Counted from the stretch's first letter, positions 24,633-33,465 are shown. The stretch: DNA of 38,803 bases from Reyranella massiliensis 521 (GCA_945860205.1 CAMARK010000043.1:1-38803), one strand, 5' to 3'. The notes: generated by a model not told the origin, from the sequence alone. A program made the numbers and translations.

Positions 24633-25421
24633 ATGGCCGGACGTCTAAAAGGCAAGGTGGCGGTGGTGACCGGCGCGGCGCCGCGCGGCGAGGGCGTGGG
24701 CAACGGCATGGCGACGGCCATCCAGTTTGCGCGCGAGGGCGCCCGGGTCGTGCTGGTCAATCGCAGCGCCGAGCGCGCCGAGAAGCTTGCCAAGCAGATC
24801 AAGGACGAGGGCGGCGAGGCCTCGGTGTTCGCGGGTGATGTCGCCCAGCCCGCCGCCGCCGAAGCGATGGCGGCGTTTGCCGCCAAGACCTACGGCCGCC
24901 TCGACATCCTGCACAACAATGTCGGCATCGGTGGCCCGGGCACGCCCGAGACGGTGACGCTCGAGACCTGGAACAAGGTGCTGGAGGCCAATCTCACCAC
25001 CACGATGCTCTGCACCAAGGCCTGCCTGCCGCGCATGAAGGAAAGCGGCGGCGGCTCGATCATCATGGTGTCGTCGATCGCCGGCGCGCTGGGCCTGATG
25101 GGCAGTGCGGGCGCGGTGGCCTACGCCACGGCCAAGGCCGGCCTGCATGGCTTCACCCTGTCGGTCGCAGCCGACTACGCGACCGAGAACATCCGCGCCA
25201 ACTGCATCATCGTGGGCTCCGTGCACACGCCGATGGTGGCCCATCTCGGTGCCGAGGCGCGCGAGCGGCGCAAGAATCTGGTGCCGATGAAGACCGAGGG
25301 CACGGCCTGGGACATCGCCCACGGCGCGGTCTATCTCGCCTCGGACGAATCGCGCTGGGTGACGGGTATCCTGCTGCCGATCGACGGCGGACTGGTCGCG
25401 TTGCGGCAGTGGCCGCGTTAG
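24633..25421 (+). CDS. SDR family NAD(P)-dependent oxidoreductase
   Basis: A 262-residue classical short-chain dehydrogenase with a good GGGAGAGAAG ribosome-binding site. The cofactor motif is slightly stretched (TGAAPRGEGVGNG), followed by NRS at the end of beta-2, which suggests NADP rather than NAD. NNVG, the catalytic Ser in MVSSIAG, and YATAK complete the active site. The C-terminal WVTGILLPIDGG is typical. Substrate class cannot be read; oxidation or reduction of a 3-hydroxyacyl, sugar or alcohol is possible. One base separates its stop from the stop of the convergent acyl-AMP ligase. Confidence 0.93.
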   Translation: MAGRLKGKVAVVTGAAPRGEGVGNGMATAIQFAREGARVVLVNRSAERAEKLAKQIKDEGGEASVFAGDVAQPAAAEAMAAFAAKTYGRLDILHNNVGIGGPGTPETVTLETWNKVLEANLTTTMLCTKACLPRMKESGGGSIIMVSSIAGALGLMGSAGAVAYATAKAGLHGFTLSVAADYATENIRANCIIVGSVHTPMVAHLGAEARERRKNLVPMKTEGTAWDIAHGAVYLASDESRWVTGILLPIDGGLVALRQWPR

Positions 25422-25438
25422 CTCACTCGGCCGCGGCC
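25411..25438. terminator. GC-rich hairpin over both convergent stop codons
   Basis: Arms GGCCGCG (25411-25417) and CGCGGCC (25432-25438) form a 7-base stem with a 14-base loop that contains the stop codons of the SDR and acyl-AMP ligase genes. There is no U-tract on either strand, so a role in ending transcription is only suggested. Confidence 0.35.
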
Positions 25439-27132
25439 GGCACCGTGTAGCCGCCGGCGATGAACTTGGCCTTGGCGTGGGTGCGGGAGAGCTTGCCCGA
25501 CGAGGTGAGCGGCAGCCCGAACTTGCGCGAGATCAATTCGATGCGGCAATCGACGCCGGCGGTTTCCTTGACCGTCTGACGGATGCTGCCGGTCAGCGCT
25601 TCCAGCTCATCGGCATCGCCGACGTAGCTTTGCACGAGAACCACCACTTCCTCGCCCGCTCCCGACTCGACGGAGAAGGCACAGGCATCGCCCTGGCGCA
25701 GACGCGGCAGGGCCTCGATGGCCCATTCGATATCCTGCGGCCAGATGTTGCGGCCGTTGACGATGATCAGGTCCTTGGCGCGCCCGGTCACCACGATCTC
25801 GCCGTCGCTCCAGTAGCCGAGGTCGCCGGTATCGAGCCAGCCGTTCTTGAGGACGCGGGCGGTCGCCTCGGGCTCGTCGATATATCCCGGCATGACACTC
25901 GGCCCCTCGACGAAAAGACGGCCGACCTGCCGCTCCGGCAGCGGAGCGCCGCTCTCGTCGCGGATCTCGACGCGATGGCCGGCCATGGGTTGTCCGCAGA
26001 CGACGAAGTCGCGCTTGCCGAAGGTGTCGACCTTGAAGCCGCCAAAGCGGCGGCCGAAACTTAAGCCGACGCAAAGCTCGGCCATACCGTAGCTCGGCAT
26101 GAAGGCGCGGGCATCGAAGCCCACGGCGACAAAGGTGCCGGCAAAGCGCTGCAGCACCGGCGCCTGGATCAGGTCGGCGCCGATGCCGGCCAGTTTCAGG
26201 CACGACAGGTCGAGGCCGGCCGGCATCTGGGTTTGGGCACGACGGGCGACGAGGTCGTAGCCGAAGCTCGGGCTGTAGGTGATGGTGGCGCGGCGGCGCG
26301 AGATCAGCGACAGCCACTGCGTCGGCCTTCGCGCAAAGTCGCGCGGCGCCAGGAGATCGACGCTGCGCTGCGCGCACATCGGCGCCAGGATGAAGCCGAT
26401 CAATCCCATGTCGTGATAGAGCGGCAGCCAGCTCACGCCGGAATCATCCTCGTTCAGCTCCTGCCGGGTGATCGAGCCGTCGATGTTGGCCATCAGCCGG
26501 TCCTGGCGGATGTCGATTCCCATCGGCGCGCGCGTGCTGCCCGAAGAGAACTGCACGTAGCACTGCTCGGTGGCCAACAGCGGCCGCAGCTCGACCGCAG
26601 GCTCGGACAGGGCCTCGAACGTCGCCATCGACCCAGCGAGACGAGCGGTGGTCCCCTGTGCCGCCGTCACGGCATAGGCCGCGAGTTCGTCGGGAGCGAC
26701 GACGCCGATGGCGCCCGAGGCCGCGATCTGTCGGCTGAGCTGCTCGATGTAGCTCGCCTTGGCGCCGAGGCCGACCGGGACAGCCACCGGCACGGGCAGC
26801 ACGCCGGCATACTGCGCACCGAAGAAGGCGACACAGAAGCCCGGCCAGGTATCGGCGATGATCAGCAGGCGCTCGCCGCGCGCGATGCCGGCGCCGATCA
26901 GGCGGCGCGCAAAGGTCTGGGCCTGCGTCTGGAGATCGCGATAGGGCAGGCTGCCGAGCAACCGGCCGCGCGCCTCGAAGAAGTTGAGACCGGTCTCGCC
27001 CTGGGCCGCATAGTCGAGCGCCTCGCACAGGCTGGCGAAGCCGCCACGGCGGAAAGGCAGGCTGGAGTTGCGCGTCGGCGTGGGCGCCAGCTTGGGCTGG
27101 ATGCCGCGTAGTGCGCTGAGGTCGCCGTCCAT
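25423..27132 (-). CDS. Fatty acyl-AMP ligase (FAAL-type adenylate-forming enzyme)
   Basis: A 569-residue adenylating enzyme. The phosphate loop is QFSSGSTRAPMGI; the FAAL-type motif SWLPLYHDMGLIGFILAPM and SYGMAELCVGLSFG follow. DTGDLGYWSDGEIVVTGRAKDLIIVNGRNIWPQDIEWAIE, given here in pieces, is the hinge region, and the Lys in SSGKLSRTHAK is the likely adenylation lysine. FAALs make acyl-adenylates that are usually handed to an acyl carrier protein rather than to CoA. No carrier domain is fused and no polyketide, carrier or lipid-assembly gene is adjacent. Its ATG lacks a clear ribosome-binding site. A CoA ligase activity cannot be excluded, though the motifs favour FAAL. Confidence 0.9.
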   Translation of the reverse strand: MDGDLSALRGIQPKLAPTPTRNSSLPFRRGGFASLCEALDYAAQGETGLNFFEARGRLLGSLPYRDLQTQAQTFARRLIGAGIARGERLLIIADTWPGFCVAFFGAQYAGVLPVPVAVPVGLGAKASYIEQLSRQIAASGAIGVVAPDELAAYAVTAAQGTTARLAGSMATFEALSEPAVELRPLLATEQCYVQFSSGSTRAPMGIDIRQDRLMANIDGSITRQELNEDDSGVSWLPLYHDMGLIGFILAPMCAQRSVDLLAPRDFARRPTQWLSLISRRRATITYSPSFGYDLVARRAQTQMPAGLDLSCLKLAGIGADLIQAPVLQRFAGTFVAVGFDARAFMPSYGMAELCVGLSFGRRFGGFKVDTFGKRDFVVCGQPMAGHRVEIRDESGAPLPERQVGRLFVEGPSVMPGYIDEPEATARVLKNGWLDTGDLGYWSDGEIVVTGRAKDLIIVNGRNIWPQDIEWAIEALPRLRQGDACAFSVESGAGEEVVVLVQSYVGDADELEALTGSIRQTVKETAGVDCRIELISRKFGLPLTSSGKLSRTHAKAKFIAGGYTVPAAAE

Positions 27133-27292
27133 GAAACTACCAGTCCAATCGACGTGTCGCGCTCAGACAGGTCTGGCGCAGGGTGGAGACGTACCGGTGT
27201 TGGCGGTCAGCTGGACAAGCCGGCGGAAACAGGGGTGCGGCGGCAATTTAGTGCCCTGTCGGGCAACTTAGGAAATAAGGCTCAGGAGCGAT

Positions 27293-27375
27293 CAATTCAA
27301 TATCCTTATCGCACCTCCGCTGCGGAATATCCTTGCAGTCGGTGTGGGGCTAGATTCGCCTAGTACATTGAATTG
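27293..27375. repeat. 9-base inverted repeat CAATTCAAT / ATTGAATTG enclosing 65 bases
   Basis: The arms at 27293-27301 and 27367-27375 are perfect complements. They bound the AT-richer part of the 243-base gap between the acyl-AMP ligase start and the EamA transporter stop; the right arm abuts that stop codon. No open frame, tRNA or promoter stands out in the gap. It may be a small relic element or coincidence. Confidence 0.4.
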
Positions 27376-28275
27376 TCAGAGAATTTCCTTTGGAATCGTT
27401 CCCCGCGCCGTGCGGCGGTCGTGATGCCAGGTGTAGAGGCCGCTCGCCACGATGATGGCAGCACCTGCGAGCGTCCAATGATCGGGGATATCGCCAAACA
27501 CGAGAGCGCCCAGGACGGCGGCCCAGACCAGCAGCGTGTAGCTATAAGGCTGCACTGCGCCCGCATCGGCATAGTCGAGCGCCTTGATCAGCGCGTAGTG
27601 CGCGAGCGCGCCCAGCAGGGCGATGGCGATCAGCAGGCCCCAGCCCGACGCGTCCGGCCAGCGCCACTGCCACGGGCCGACCAGGGTAGTGGCGCCGAAG
27701 GCCACGAAGGCCGACCACACCAGCGTCGTGTCCGGCGAGTCGGTGCGCGAGCAGAGCCGCACCAGCACCTGGTAGGCAGCCCACAGCAGGGCGCCGAGCA
27801 GCGGCAGCAGCATCGGCCAGTCGAGGTCCCTGAGGCCGGGGCGCACGATCATCAACATGCCGACGAAGGCCACGGCCACGGCCAGCCAGCGGGCGAGGCC
27901 GGCACGCTCGCCGAGGAACAGCGCGCCCAGCGCGATCACGATCAGCGGCGAGGTCGCGGCGACGGCATGGGTGTCGGCCAGCGGCAGATAGAGGAAGGCC
28001 AGGACGAAGACGGCGCTTTCCACCACCGCCAGCAACGCGCGGCCGCCCTGCAGCCAGGGCCGCTGCGTGCGCGCCGCCGTCAGCAGGCCGCGGCGGCGGA
28101 CCACGAACCAGGCGAAGAGGCAGAAGATGGCGTAGCGGATCCACATCATCTGGCCGATCGCATAGTCGGCGACCAGCCATTTGGAGATCGCGTCCATGCC
28201 GGCGAAGCCCAGCATGGCGAGCATGGTGTAGAGGGCGCCGAGCGAGGTGTTGTTGCGCGCTGCGGCCGTCCTCAT
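27376..28275 (-). CDS. DMT superfamily transporter, EamA domain
   Basis: A 299-residue membrane protein with about ten hydrophobic segments in two EamA repeats. The first repeat begins YTMLAMLGFAGMDAISKWL and includes TSPLIVIALGALFLGER, the family hallmark at the end of a repeat; the second carries AVQPYSYTLLVWAAVLGALV and FGDIPDHWTLAGAAIIVASG. The start overlaps the luciferase-like monooxygenase stop by ATGA, so the two are translated together. Such proteins export metabolites, amino acids or drugs; nothing identifies the cargo here. Confidence 0.93.
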   Translation of the reverse strand: MRTAAARNNTSLGALYTMLAMLGFAGMDAISKWLVADYAIGQMMWIRYAIFCLFAWFVVRRRGLLTAARTQRPWLQGGRALLAVVESAVFVLAFLYLPLADTHAVAATSPLIVIALGALFLGERAGLARWLAVAVAFVGMLMIVRPGLRDLDWPMLLPLLGALLWAAYQVLVRLCSRTDSPDTTLVWSAFVAFGATTLVGPWQWRWPDASGWGLLIAIALLGALAHYALIKALDYADAGAVQPYSYTLLVWAAVLGALVFGDIPDHWTLAGAAIIVASGLYTWHHDRRTARGTIPKEIL

Positions 28276-29345
28276 TCCGCGGCGGCGACGCGCTGCGCCG
28301 GGGGCCGGAAGGCCGGAATCACGCGTTCGGCGAAGAGCTTCAGGCTCTTCATCGCCTTCTCGCGCCCGTAGTAGGGCGGATAGTGCAGCAGCAGCGAGGT
28401 CATGCCGGTGCGCGCCTGCATTTCCCGCAGCCGGGCGATCACCGTTTCCGCCGAGCCGTGCAGCAGCGTGGTGTTGAGCAGGTCGTCATAGGTGAGGGCG
28501 CCGCCCTTCTCGGACACCGACCCGAGATAGCCCGCGGTGCCGGTGCCGCCGAAATGGGCGATATGGCGCACGATCGCTTCCTCGGTATCGGCGCGCGCCT
28601 GGGCATCGGTGTCGGCGATGTAGACCCAGCGCGCGATGTCGATCTGGCCGGCCGCCGGATTTTTGGAGCGCTCGGTCGACGCCTTTGCCAGCTCGCGCTT
28701 ATAGAGCGAGGTCTGCGCCGCCAGCGTCTCGACGCCGGGCAAGGTCGAGAGCATCAGGCCGAAGCCGTTGCGCCCGCAGTAGCCGATCGAGCGATCGGTG
28801 CCGCCGGCCATGAAGAGCGGCGGGTGTGGTATCTGCAGCGGCTGCGGCAGCATCTCGTAGGGCTCGGCGACGGTGCCGCTGAAATACTTGCCCTTGTGGT
28901 CGTAGCGCCGGCGATGGAAGGCGTCGAACATCAGGCTGACCGCCTCCTCGACCATGTCTCGGCGGCCGTCGAAATCCTTGCCCAGCCCCACGAATTCGTA
29001 AGGCCGGTAGCCCGAGCCGATGCCCAGCATGACGCGTCCGTTGGACAGGATGTCGACGAAGCTGGTGTTCTCGACGACGCGGATTGGATCGTAGAGCGGC
29101 AGCGTGATCACGCCGGCCGCCAGCTTGATGCGGCTGGTCTTGGCCGCGAGATAGGCCATGTAGGCGAAGCAGTCCGGCATGATGCCGTAGCCGGTCGAGA
29201 AATGATGCTCGGCGATCCAGGCGGTGTCGTAGCCCAGCCGCTCGGCCTCCAGGATCTCCTCGGTCGTCCGCTTGTGCACGTCGCGGTGCGGGTAGGGTTC
29301 TTCCTTCGGATTGGGATGCGAGGTGAAGAGAACGCCGAATTCCAT
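28272..29345 (-). CDS. LLM class flavin-dependent oxidoreductase
   Basis: A 357-residue luciferase-like monooxygenase. After a GGAG site the protein starts MEFGVLFTSHPNPKEEPYPH, followed by AERLGYDTAWIAEHHFSTGYGI, LAAGVITLPLYDPIRVVENT and SNGRVMLGIGSGYRPYEFVGLG, the conserved barrel motifs that place reduced FMN. Length fits the two-component alkanal-monooxygenase group. It needs a separate flavin reductase, which is not in the window. It is followed by the EamA exporter gene (4-base overlap) and preceded, after 43 bases, by a Bug receptor gene, so import, oxidation and export genes stand in a row. Confidence 0.93.
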   Translation of the reverse strand: MEFGVLFTSHPNPKEEPYPHRDVHKRTTEEILEAERLGYDTAWIAEHHFSTGYGIMPDCFAYMAYLAAKTSRIKLAAGVITLPLYDPIRVVENTSFVDILSNGRVMLGIGSGYRPYEFVGLGKDFDGRRDMVEEAVSLMFDAFHRRRYDHKGKYFSGTVAEPYEMLPQPLQIPHPPLFMAGGTDRSIGYCGRNGFGLMLSTLPGVETLAAQTSLYKRELAKASTERSKNPAAGQIDIARWVYIADTDAQARADTEEAIVRHIAHFGGTGTAGYLGSVSEKGGALTYDDLLNTTLLHGSAETVIARLREMQARTGMTSLLLHYPPYYGREKAMKSLKLFAERVIPAFRPPAQRVAAAE

Positions 29346-29388
29346 CTGCCGCTCCGTCGTACGCTATATCCGGGGGCTATATCCCGGG

Positions 29389-30366
29389 CTACTCGAGCTT
29401 GATGCCGGTATCCTTCACCACCTTCGCCCAGTTTGCGACCTCCTGGGCGCGCCACGTATCGCTCTGCGCGGGTTTGTAGAGGATCGGTTCGGCGCCGAGT
29501 TCCTTCAGCCGCACCGCCACCTCGGGAATCTTCGTCACCTTGTCGATCTCCACATAGAGCCGCTCGAGTGCCGCCGGCGGCGTGCCGGCTGCGGCGAGAA
29601 TGCCCTGCCAGCTTCCGGTCACGAAGTCCTTGATGCCGGAGGCCTCGCTCACCGTCGGCAGGTCGGGCGCGAGCTCGCTGCGCTTGGCGCTGGAGACGGC
29701 CAGCCCGCGCAGCTTGCCGCTCTTCACGTGCGGCAGGGTGGCGATCATGCCGTTGAACAGCGCATCGGCGTGGCCGCCCGCAACCTGCTGGATGGCTTCC
29801 GCGCCGCCCTTCATCGGGATGAAGGTGATCTTGAGGCCGAGCGAGTGGGCGAATAGCGCACCTGCAAGGTGCGGCGCGCTGCCGAGGCCCGCGGTCGCAT
29901 AGTTGAGCTTGTCGGGGTTGGCCTTGGCGTAGGCGATCAGCTCGGCCGCCGTGGTGTAGGGGCGGTCGGGCGCCGCTGCGAGAAGATGCGGCGAGTAGGC
30001 CAGCACCGTGACGGCATTGAAGTCCTTGGCGACGTCGAACGGCAGCTTCATCACCGACGGCGAGATGGTGAGGTTGCCGAGATCGGTCAGCACCACCGTG
30101 TGGCCGTCCGGCGTCGACTTGGCGATCATGTCGACGGCGATGTTGCCATTGGCGCCGGTTCGGTTCTCGACGATCACCGACTGGCCAAGGGCTGCCTGCA
30201 GGTGCGGCTGCATCAGGCGCGCCAGGATGTCGGACGTGCCGCCCGGCGCATAGGGAATGATGATGCGGATCGGCTTGTTCGGGAAAGCCTGCGCGCGGGC
30301 CTGGGTGACGATCGCGGGCGCAGCCAAAGTGGCGGCAACGGTGGCCAAAAGATGGCGACGACGCAT
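29389..30366 (-). CDS. Bug family tripartite tricarboxylate transporter substrate-binding protein
   Basis: A 325-residue periplasmic receptor with a strong GGAGGAA site. The signal peptide starts with MRRRHLLATVAATLAAPAIV, a possible twin-arginine type. Motifs PNKPIRIIIPYAPGGTSDI, ENRTGANGNIAVD and DGHTVVL mark lobe one; ITFIPMKGGAEAIQQVAGGH the second, where most Bugs have PYKG or YRG and this one has PMKG. It heads the leftward run with the monooxygenase and EamA genes. No TctA or TctB is nearby. Confidence 0.92.
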   Translation of the reverse strand: MRRRHLLATVAATLAAPAIVTQARAQAFPNKPIRIIIPYAPGGTSDILARLMQPHLQAALGQSVIVENRTGANGNIAVDMIAKSTPDGHTVVLTDLGNLTISPSVMKLPFDVAKDFNAVTVLAYSPHLLAAAPDRPYTTAAELIAYAKANPDKLNYATAGLGSAPHLAGALFAHSLGLKITFIPMKGGAEAIQQVAGGHADALFNGMIATLPHVKSGKLRGLAVSSAKRSELAPDLPTVSEASGIKDFVTGSWQGILAAAGTPPAALERLYVEIDKVTKIPEVAVRLKELGAEPILYKPAQSDTWRAQEVANWAKVVKDTGIKLE

Positions 30367-30595
30367 GGTTTCCTCCGATTTTCGTTCGTTCTGGGCGATC
30401 CTAGGCGCGCTTCCGGTCGAAGACCAGTCACGGCCTCGTCTTGGCGCTTGACTTCGCTGCGCTGCACCATCATAACCGCGCCACCTCAGGTTTCTCGCGA
30501 TCGCGCGACGCGCCCCATTACTTTTGACGGCGCCTCATCCCGAGCAATCCCCTAAGACAAGAGCCGTCCCAGCCGCGCGCGGGAACGGGCCAAAA

Positions 30596-30636
30596 GCCGC
30601 TCTCAATACGCGTGCCCGAAAGGCACGGTGAGCGGC
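30596..30636 (+). promoter_or_regulatory. Structured leader hairpin directly before the helicase ribosome-binding site
   Basis: Outer arms GCCGCTC (30596-30602) and GAGCGGC (30630-30636) enclose an inner hairpin CGTGCC-CGAAA-GGCACG (30611-30627). The Shine-Dalgarno sequence AAGGA follows at 30639-30643. A fold this close could tune translation, for example with temperature, as many RNA helicase genes are cold-regulated; this is inference. It lies within the 287-base gap after the divergent Bug gene, in which I recognise no other element. Confidence 0.5.
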
Positions 30637-30653
30637 GAGAAGGACTATTTTCA

Positions 30654-32435
30654 GTGAGTGAAGTTTCGTTTGCGGATCTCGGCCTGTCCGAGCCGCTGCT
30701 GCGTGCCCTGCACGGAGCCAAGTACACCACCCCGACGCCGATTCAGGCGCGCACCATTCCGGCGCTGCTCAAGGGCCGCGACGTGCTGGGCATCGCCCAG
30801 ACCGGCACCGGCAAGACGGCGGCCTTCGCGCTGCCCGTCCTGCAGCTGCTTGCCGCTTCCGGCGAACGCGCCCAGCCGAAGAGCCCGCGGGCGCTCGTGC
30901 TGGCGCCGACCCGTGAGCTTGCCGTGCAGATCGCGCGCAGCTTCGACACCTACGGCCGCGGCCTCGGCCTGCGCCTGTGCACCGTCGTCGGCGGTCTCGG
31001 CTACGCCCGCCAGATCGAGACGCTGGCGCGCGGCGTCGACATCCTGATCGCCACGCCCGGCCGTCTCCTCGACCTCGTCGAGCGCGGCAACGTGAAGCTC
31101 GGCAACGTGACCTTCTTCGTGCTCGATGAAGCCGATCGCATGTTCGACATGGGCTTCATCAAGGACGTACGCCGCATCGCCGGCTCGGTCTCCAAGAACC
31201 GCCAGACGCTGCTGTTCTCGGCTACCATGCCGAACGATATCGCCAAGCTCTCCTCGGAGATCCTGAAGAACCCGGAACGCGTCGAGATCGCGGCCCAGGG
31301 CAAGCCGATCGAGAAGATCGAGCAGCGCGTCTACTACGTGAACGCTTCCAGCAAGCGCCAGCTCCTCAGCCATCTGCTGTCCGACGCGGCGCTCGAGCGC
31401 GTGATCGTGTTCACGCGCACCAAGCGCGGCGCCAACCGCGTCGCCGAGGCGCTCGAGGACCGCGGCGTGCGCTCCGAGGCGATCCACGGCAACAAGAGCC
31501 AGAACGCCCGCCAGAAGGCGCTCGACAACTTCAGCCGCGGCAAGGCCCGCGTGCTGGTCGCCACCGATCTCGCCTCGCGCGGCATCGATGTGCAGGGCGT
31601 GACCCACGTCATCAACTACGAGCTGCCGGCCGATGCCGAGAGCTACGTCCATCGCATCGGCCGCACCGCGCGCGCCGGCGCCTCGGGCATCGCCGTGTCG
31701 TTCTGCGACTCGAGCGAGCGCGGCCAGCTGCGGAGCATCGAGAAGCTCACCCGTCAGGCGATCGCCGTCGTGGCGACGCCGGCCAACGAGGACATGCCGG
31801 TGATGCCGCCGGTTGTGCGCAGCCGCGAGGAGCGCGACCCCCGTGACGAGCGTGGCCGCGACGAGCGTCCGCGCGGCCGGGGTCCCGGTGGTCCGGGCCT
31901 TCCGCGTTCCTTCGGCGATCGTCCGCGGTCGTTTGGCGATCGCCCCAACGGCCCGCCGCGTGGGCCTCGCCCGCATGGTGATCGCCCTCATGGTGATCGT
32001 CCCCAGGGTGATCGTCCGCAAGGCGACCGTCCGGAAGGCGAGCGGCAGTGGTCGCGTGGCGATTTCCGCGACCGTCCGCAAGGTGATCGTCCCCAGGGCG
32101 ACCGCCCGCAGGGTGATCGTCCGCGTTCGTTCGGCGATCGTCCGAATGGCCCGCCGCGCGGCGCCCGTCCTCATGGTGATCGCCCGCACGGTGATCGTCC
32201 CCGCTTCGAGCGTCCGCAAGGTGACCGCCCCCAGGGTGATCGGCCCCAGGGTGACCGTCCTCAAGGTGACCGTCCGCAGGGCGACCGTCCGCGTTCGTTC
32301 GGCGATCGTCCGAACGGCCCGCCGCGTGGTGACCGCCCTCATGGTGATCGGCCGCACGGCGACCGCCCGCAAGGCGATCGTCCCCGCTCGAACGGCGGCG
32401 CCCGTCGCTTCGGCGGCCGGGGTCGTGCAGCCTAG
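30654..32435 (+). CDS. DEAD-box ATP-dependent RNA helicase (RhlE-type) with repetitive GDRP tail
   Basis: A 593-residue RNA helicase. The start chosen is GTG at 30654, nine bases after AAGGA. The Q motif [13 protein letters not shown] (27-39), Walker A AQTGTGKT (48-55), [18 protein letters not shown] box at 158-161, [32 protein letters not shown] and [10 protein letters not shown] are all present, so unwinding activity is expected. From about residue 388 the protein becomes disordered: [17 protein letters not shown], then 22 copies of GDRP spread over residues 421-577, ending in [13 protein letters not shown]. Basic low-complexity tails of DEAD-box proteins bind RNA and may promote condensates. 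Cells use RhlE proteins in ribosome assembly and mRNA decay, often at low temperature. Confidence 0.95.
   Translation: MSEVSFADLGLSEPLLRALHGAKYTTPTPIQARTIPALLKGRDVLGIAQTGTGKTAAFALPVLQLLAASGERAQPKSPRALVLAPTRELAVQIARSFDTYGRGLGLRLCTVVGGLGYARQIETLARGVDILIATPGRLLDLVERGNVKLGNVTFFVLDEADRMFDMGFIKDVRRIAGSVSKNRQTLLFSATMPNDIAKLSSEILKNPERVEIAAQGKPIEKIEQRVYYVNASSKRQLLSHLLSDAALERVIVFTRTKRGANRVAEALEDRGVRSEAIHGNKSQNARQKALDNFSRGKARVLVATDLASRGIDVQGVTHVINYELPADAESYVHRIGRTARAGASGIAVSFCDSSERGQLRSIEKLTRQAIAVVATPANEDMPVMPPVVRSREERDPRDERGRDERPRGRGPGGPGLPRSFGDRPRSFGDRPNGPPRGPRPHGDRPHGDRPQGDRPQGDRPEGERQWSRGDFRDRPQGDRPQGDRPQGDRPRSFGDRPNGPPRGARPHGDRPHGDRPRFERPQGDRPQGDRPQGDRPQGDRPQGDRPRSFGDRPNGPPRGDRPHGDRPHGDRPQGDRPRSNGGARRFGGRGRAA
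31914..32384 (+). repeat. Degenerate 15-base tandem repeat coding for [10 protein letters not shown] units
   Basis: About 470 bases consist of 15-base units of the type GGTGATCGTCCGCAA, interrupted by a larger module [13 protein letters not shown] that occurs three times (third copy slightly altered). Units vary at third positions (gat/gac, cgt/cgc), so the array is old enough to have drifted while the peptide was kept. Unit number is likely to differ between strains. Confidence 0.9.
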
Positions 32436-33380
32436 TTAAACGATCCCTTCCTCACGGAAGATTTCGAGACACTTGCGAAGAGCGCGCTCATATCGGGCGC
32501 GCTCTTTTGCGATGGACTCGTCGTTCCACGGAAAGAACCCGGCCTTGGTCTTGAAGCCGATGCGGCCCTCGTCGACGTTGCGCTGAAGCACGGGCGGCGG
32601 GCCGTCGGCATTGGTGAGGTCGGGCCAGATGATCTTGGCCACCGCGCAGGTCGTGTCCCAGCCCGAATGTTCCTTCTGCATGATCGGGCCGGCGGCGGCA
32701 TAGCGGAAGCCGAACGAGAGTCGCACCGTGGCGTCGATGTCTTCGGGCGAGGCGACGCCCTGCTCGATCAGCCACAGCGCCTCGCGCATGAGCGCACCCT
32801 GGATTCGGTTGCCAAGGAAGCCGATCACGTCCTTCTTCACCTGCACCGGCCGCTTGCCGAGCGAACTCATGATGGCGCCGACTGTCTCGGCCGTCGGAAT
32901 ATCGGTGTGGACGGAGCGCACGACCTCAACCAGCGGGATCAGGTGGGCGGGCATGAAGAAATGCAGCCCCATCATGCGGCCTTGCGTCTTCAGCCCCTTG
33001 GCGATCTCGCTGATCGGGAAACTCGAGGAGTTCGAGGTGAGCGCGCAGTCGGGCCGCGCGAGTTTCTCCATGTCGGCGAAGATCTGCTGCTTCAGCGCGA
33101 GGTCCTCGGTCACGGTCTCGACGACCAGATCGATCCTGGGCCATGGCGCTTCGGGCAAGGTCGCGTAGGTGGCGAGGCCCGACGTGTCGGCGGGCTTGCC
33201 CATCGCCGCCAGCGCCTTGGCCGTGGCCGCCGGCAACCCGTCGCGCGTCGAGGCCGAGCGCGAGACCACGTCGACCTTCCAGCCGCCGCCCAGGAACATC
33301 GCGATGATGCCGACACCCATGGTGCCGCCGCCCAAGACCAATGCATGGCGTTGAGGTGCGCGTTGTTCGCTTTGCGACAT
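32436..33380 (-). CDS. 3-hydroxyacyl-CoA dehydrogenase family protein
   Basis: A 314-residue NAD-dependent dehydrogenase starting at 33380 after GGAGGA. The Rossmann motif is LGGGTMGVGIIAMFLGGG (16-33); Ser116/Asn117 in LTSNSSSFPIS, His140 in MMGLHFFMPAHLIPLVEVV and the DVIGFLGNRIQGALMREAL segment belong to the 3HCDH active site. It is a stand-alone enzyme, not fused to a hydratase. It oxidises 3-hydroxyacyl-CoA, or a related hydroxy acid such as carnitine, to the 3-oxo compound. Divergent from the crotonase gene by 85 bases, and abutting the helicase stop. The end of its coding region contains the helicase's apparent terminator. Confidence 0.92.
   Translation of the reverse strand: MSQSEQRAPQRHALVLGGGTMGVGIIAMFLGGGWKVDVVSRSASTRDGLPAATAKALAAMGKPADTSGLATYATLPEAPWPRIDLVVETVTEDLALKQQIFADMEKLARPDCALTSNSSSFPISEIAKGLKTQGRMMGLHFFMPAHLIPLVEVVRSVHTDIPTAETVGAIMSSLGKRPVQVKKDVIGFLGNRIQGALMREALWLIEQGVASPEDIDATVRLSFGFRYAAAGPIMQKEHSGWDTTCAVAKIIWPDLTNADGPPPVLQRNVDEGRIGFKTKAGFFPWNDESIAKERARYERALRKCLEIFREEGIV
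32478..32508 (+). terminator. Intrinsic terminator of the helicase, inside the convergent gene
   Basis: A perfect 10-base stem, AAGAGCGCGC (32478-32487) with GCGCGCTCTT (32497-32506), loop of 9 bases, then TT making a run of four T. It starts 43 bases after the helicase stop but inside the last codons of the 3-hydroxyacyl-CoA dehydrogenase gene. The opposite strand has no T-run after the stem, so it serves the helicase transcript. Confidence 0.72.
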
Positions 33381-33465
33381 TCTTTGTCCTCCCATATCGA
33401 CGGATGCCCCACGGGCGGGGCAATATCGCGCCCAAGCTAGACAGTTTTAACCCGGGAGAAAACGT

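Noticed and set aside
30651..32372. Long minus-strand open frame opposite the helicase
   Set aside because: It arises because the GDRP codons read backwards lack stops; the translation is a monotonous TVTLRTITL-like string and the plus-strand frame has clear helicase motifs.
31914..32384. CRISPR-like regular repeats
   Set aside because: The period is 15 bases, a multiple of three, in frame with the helicase and with no unique spacers; it encodes peptide repeats.
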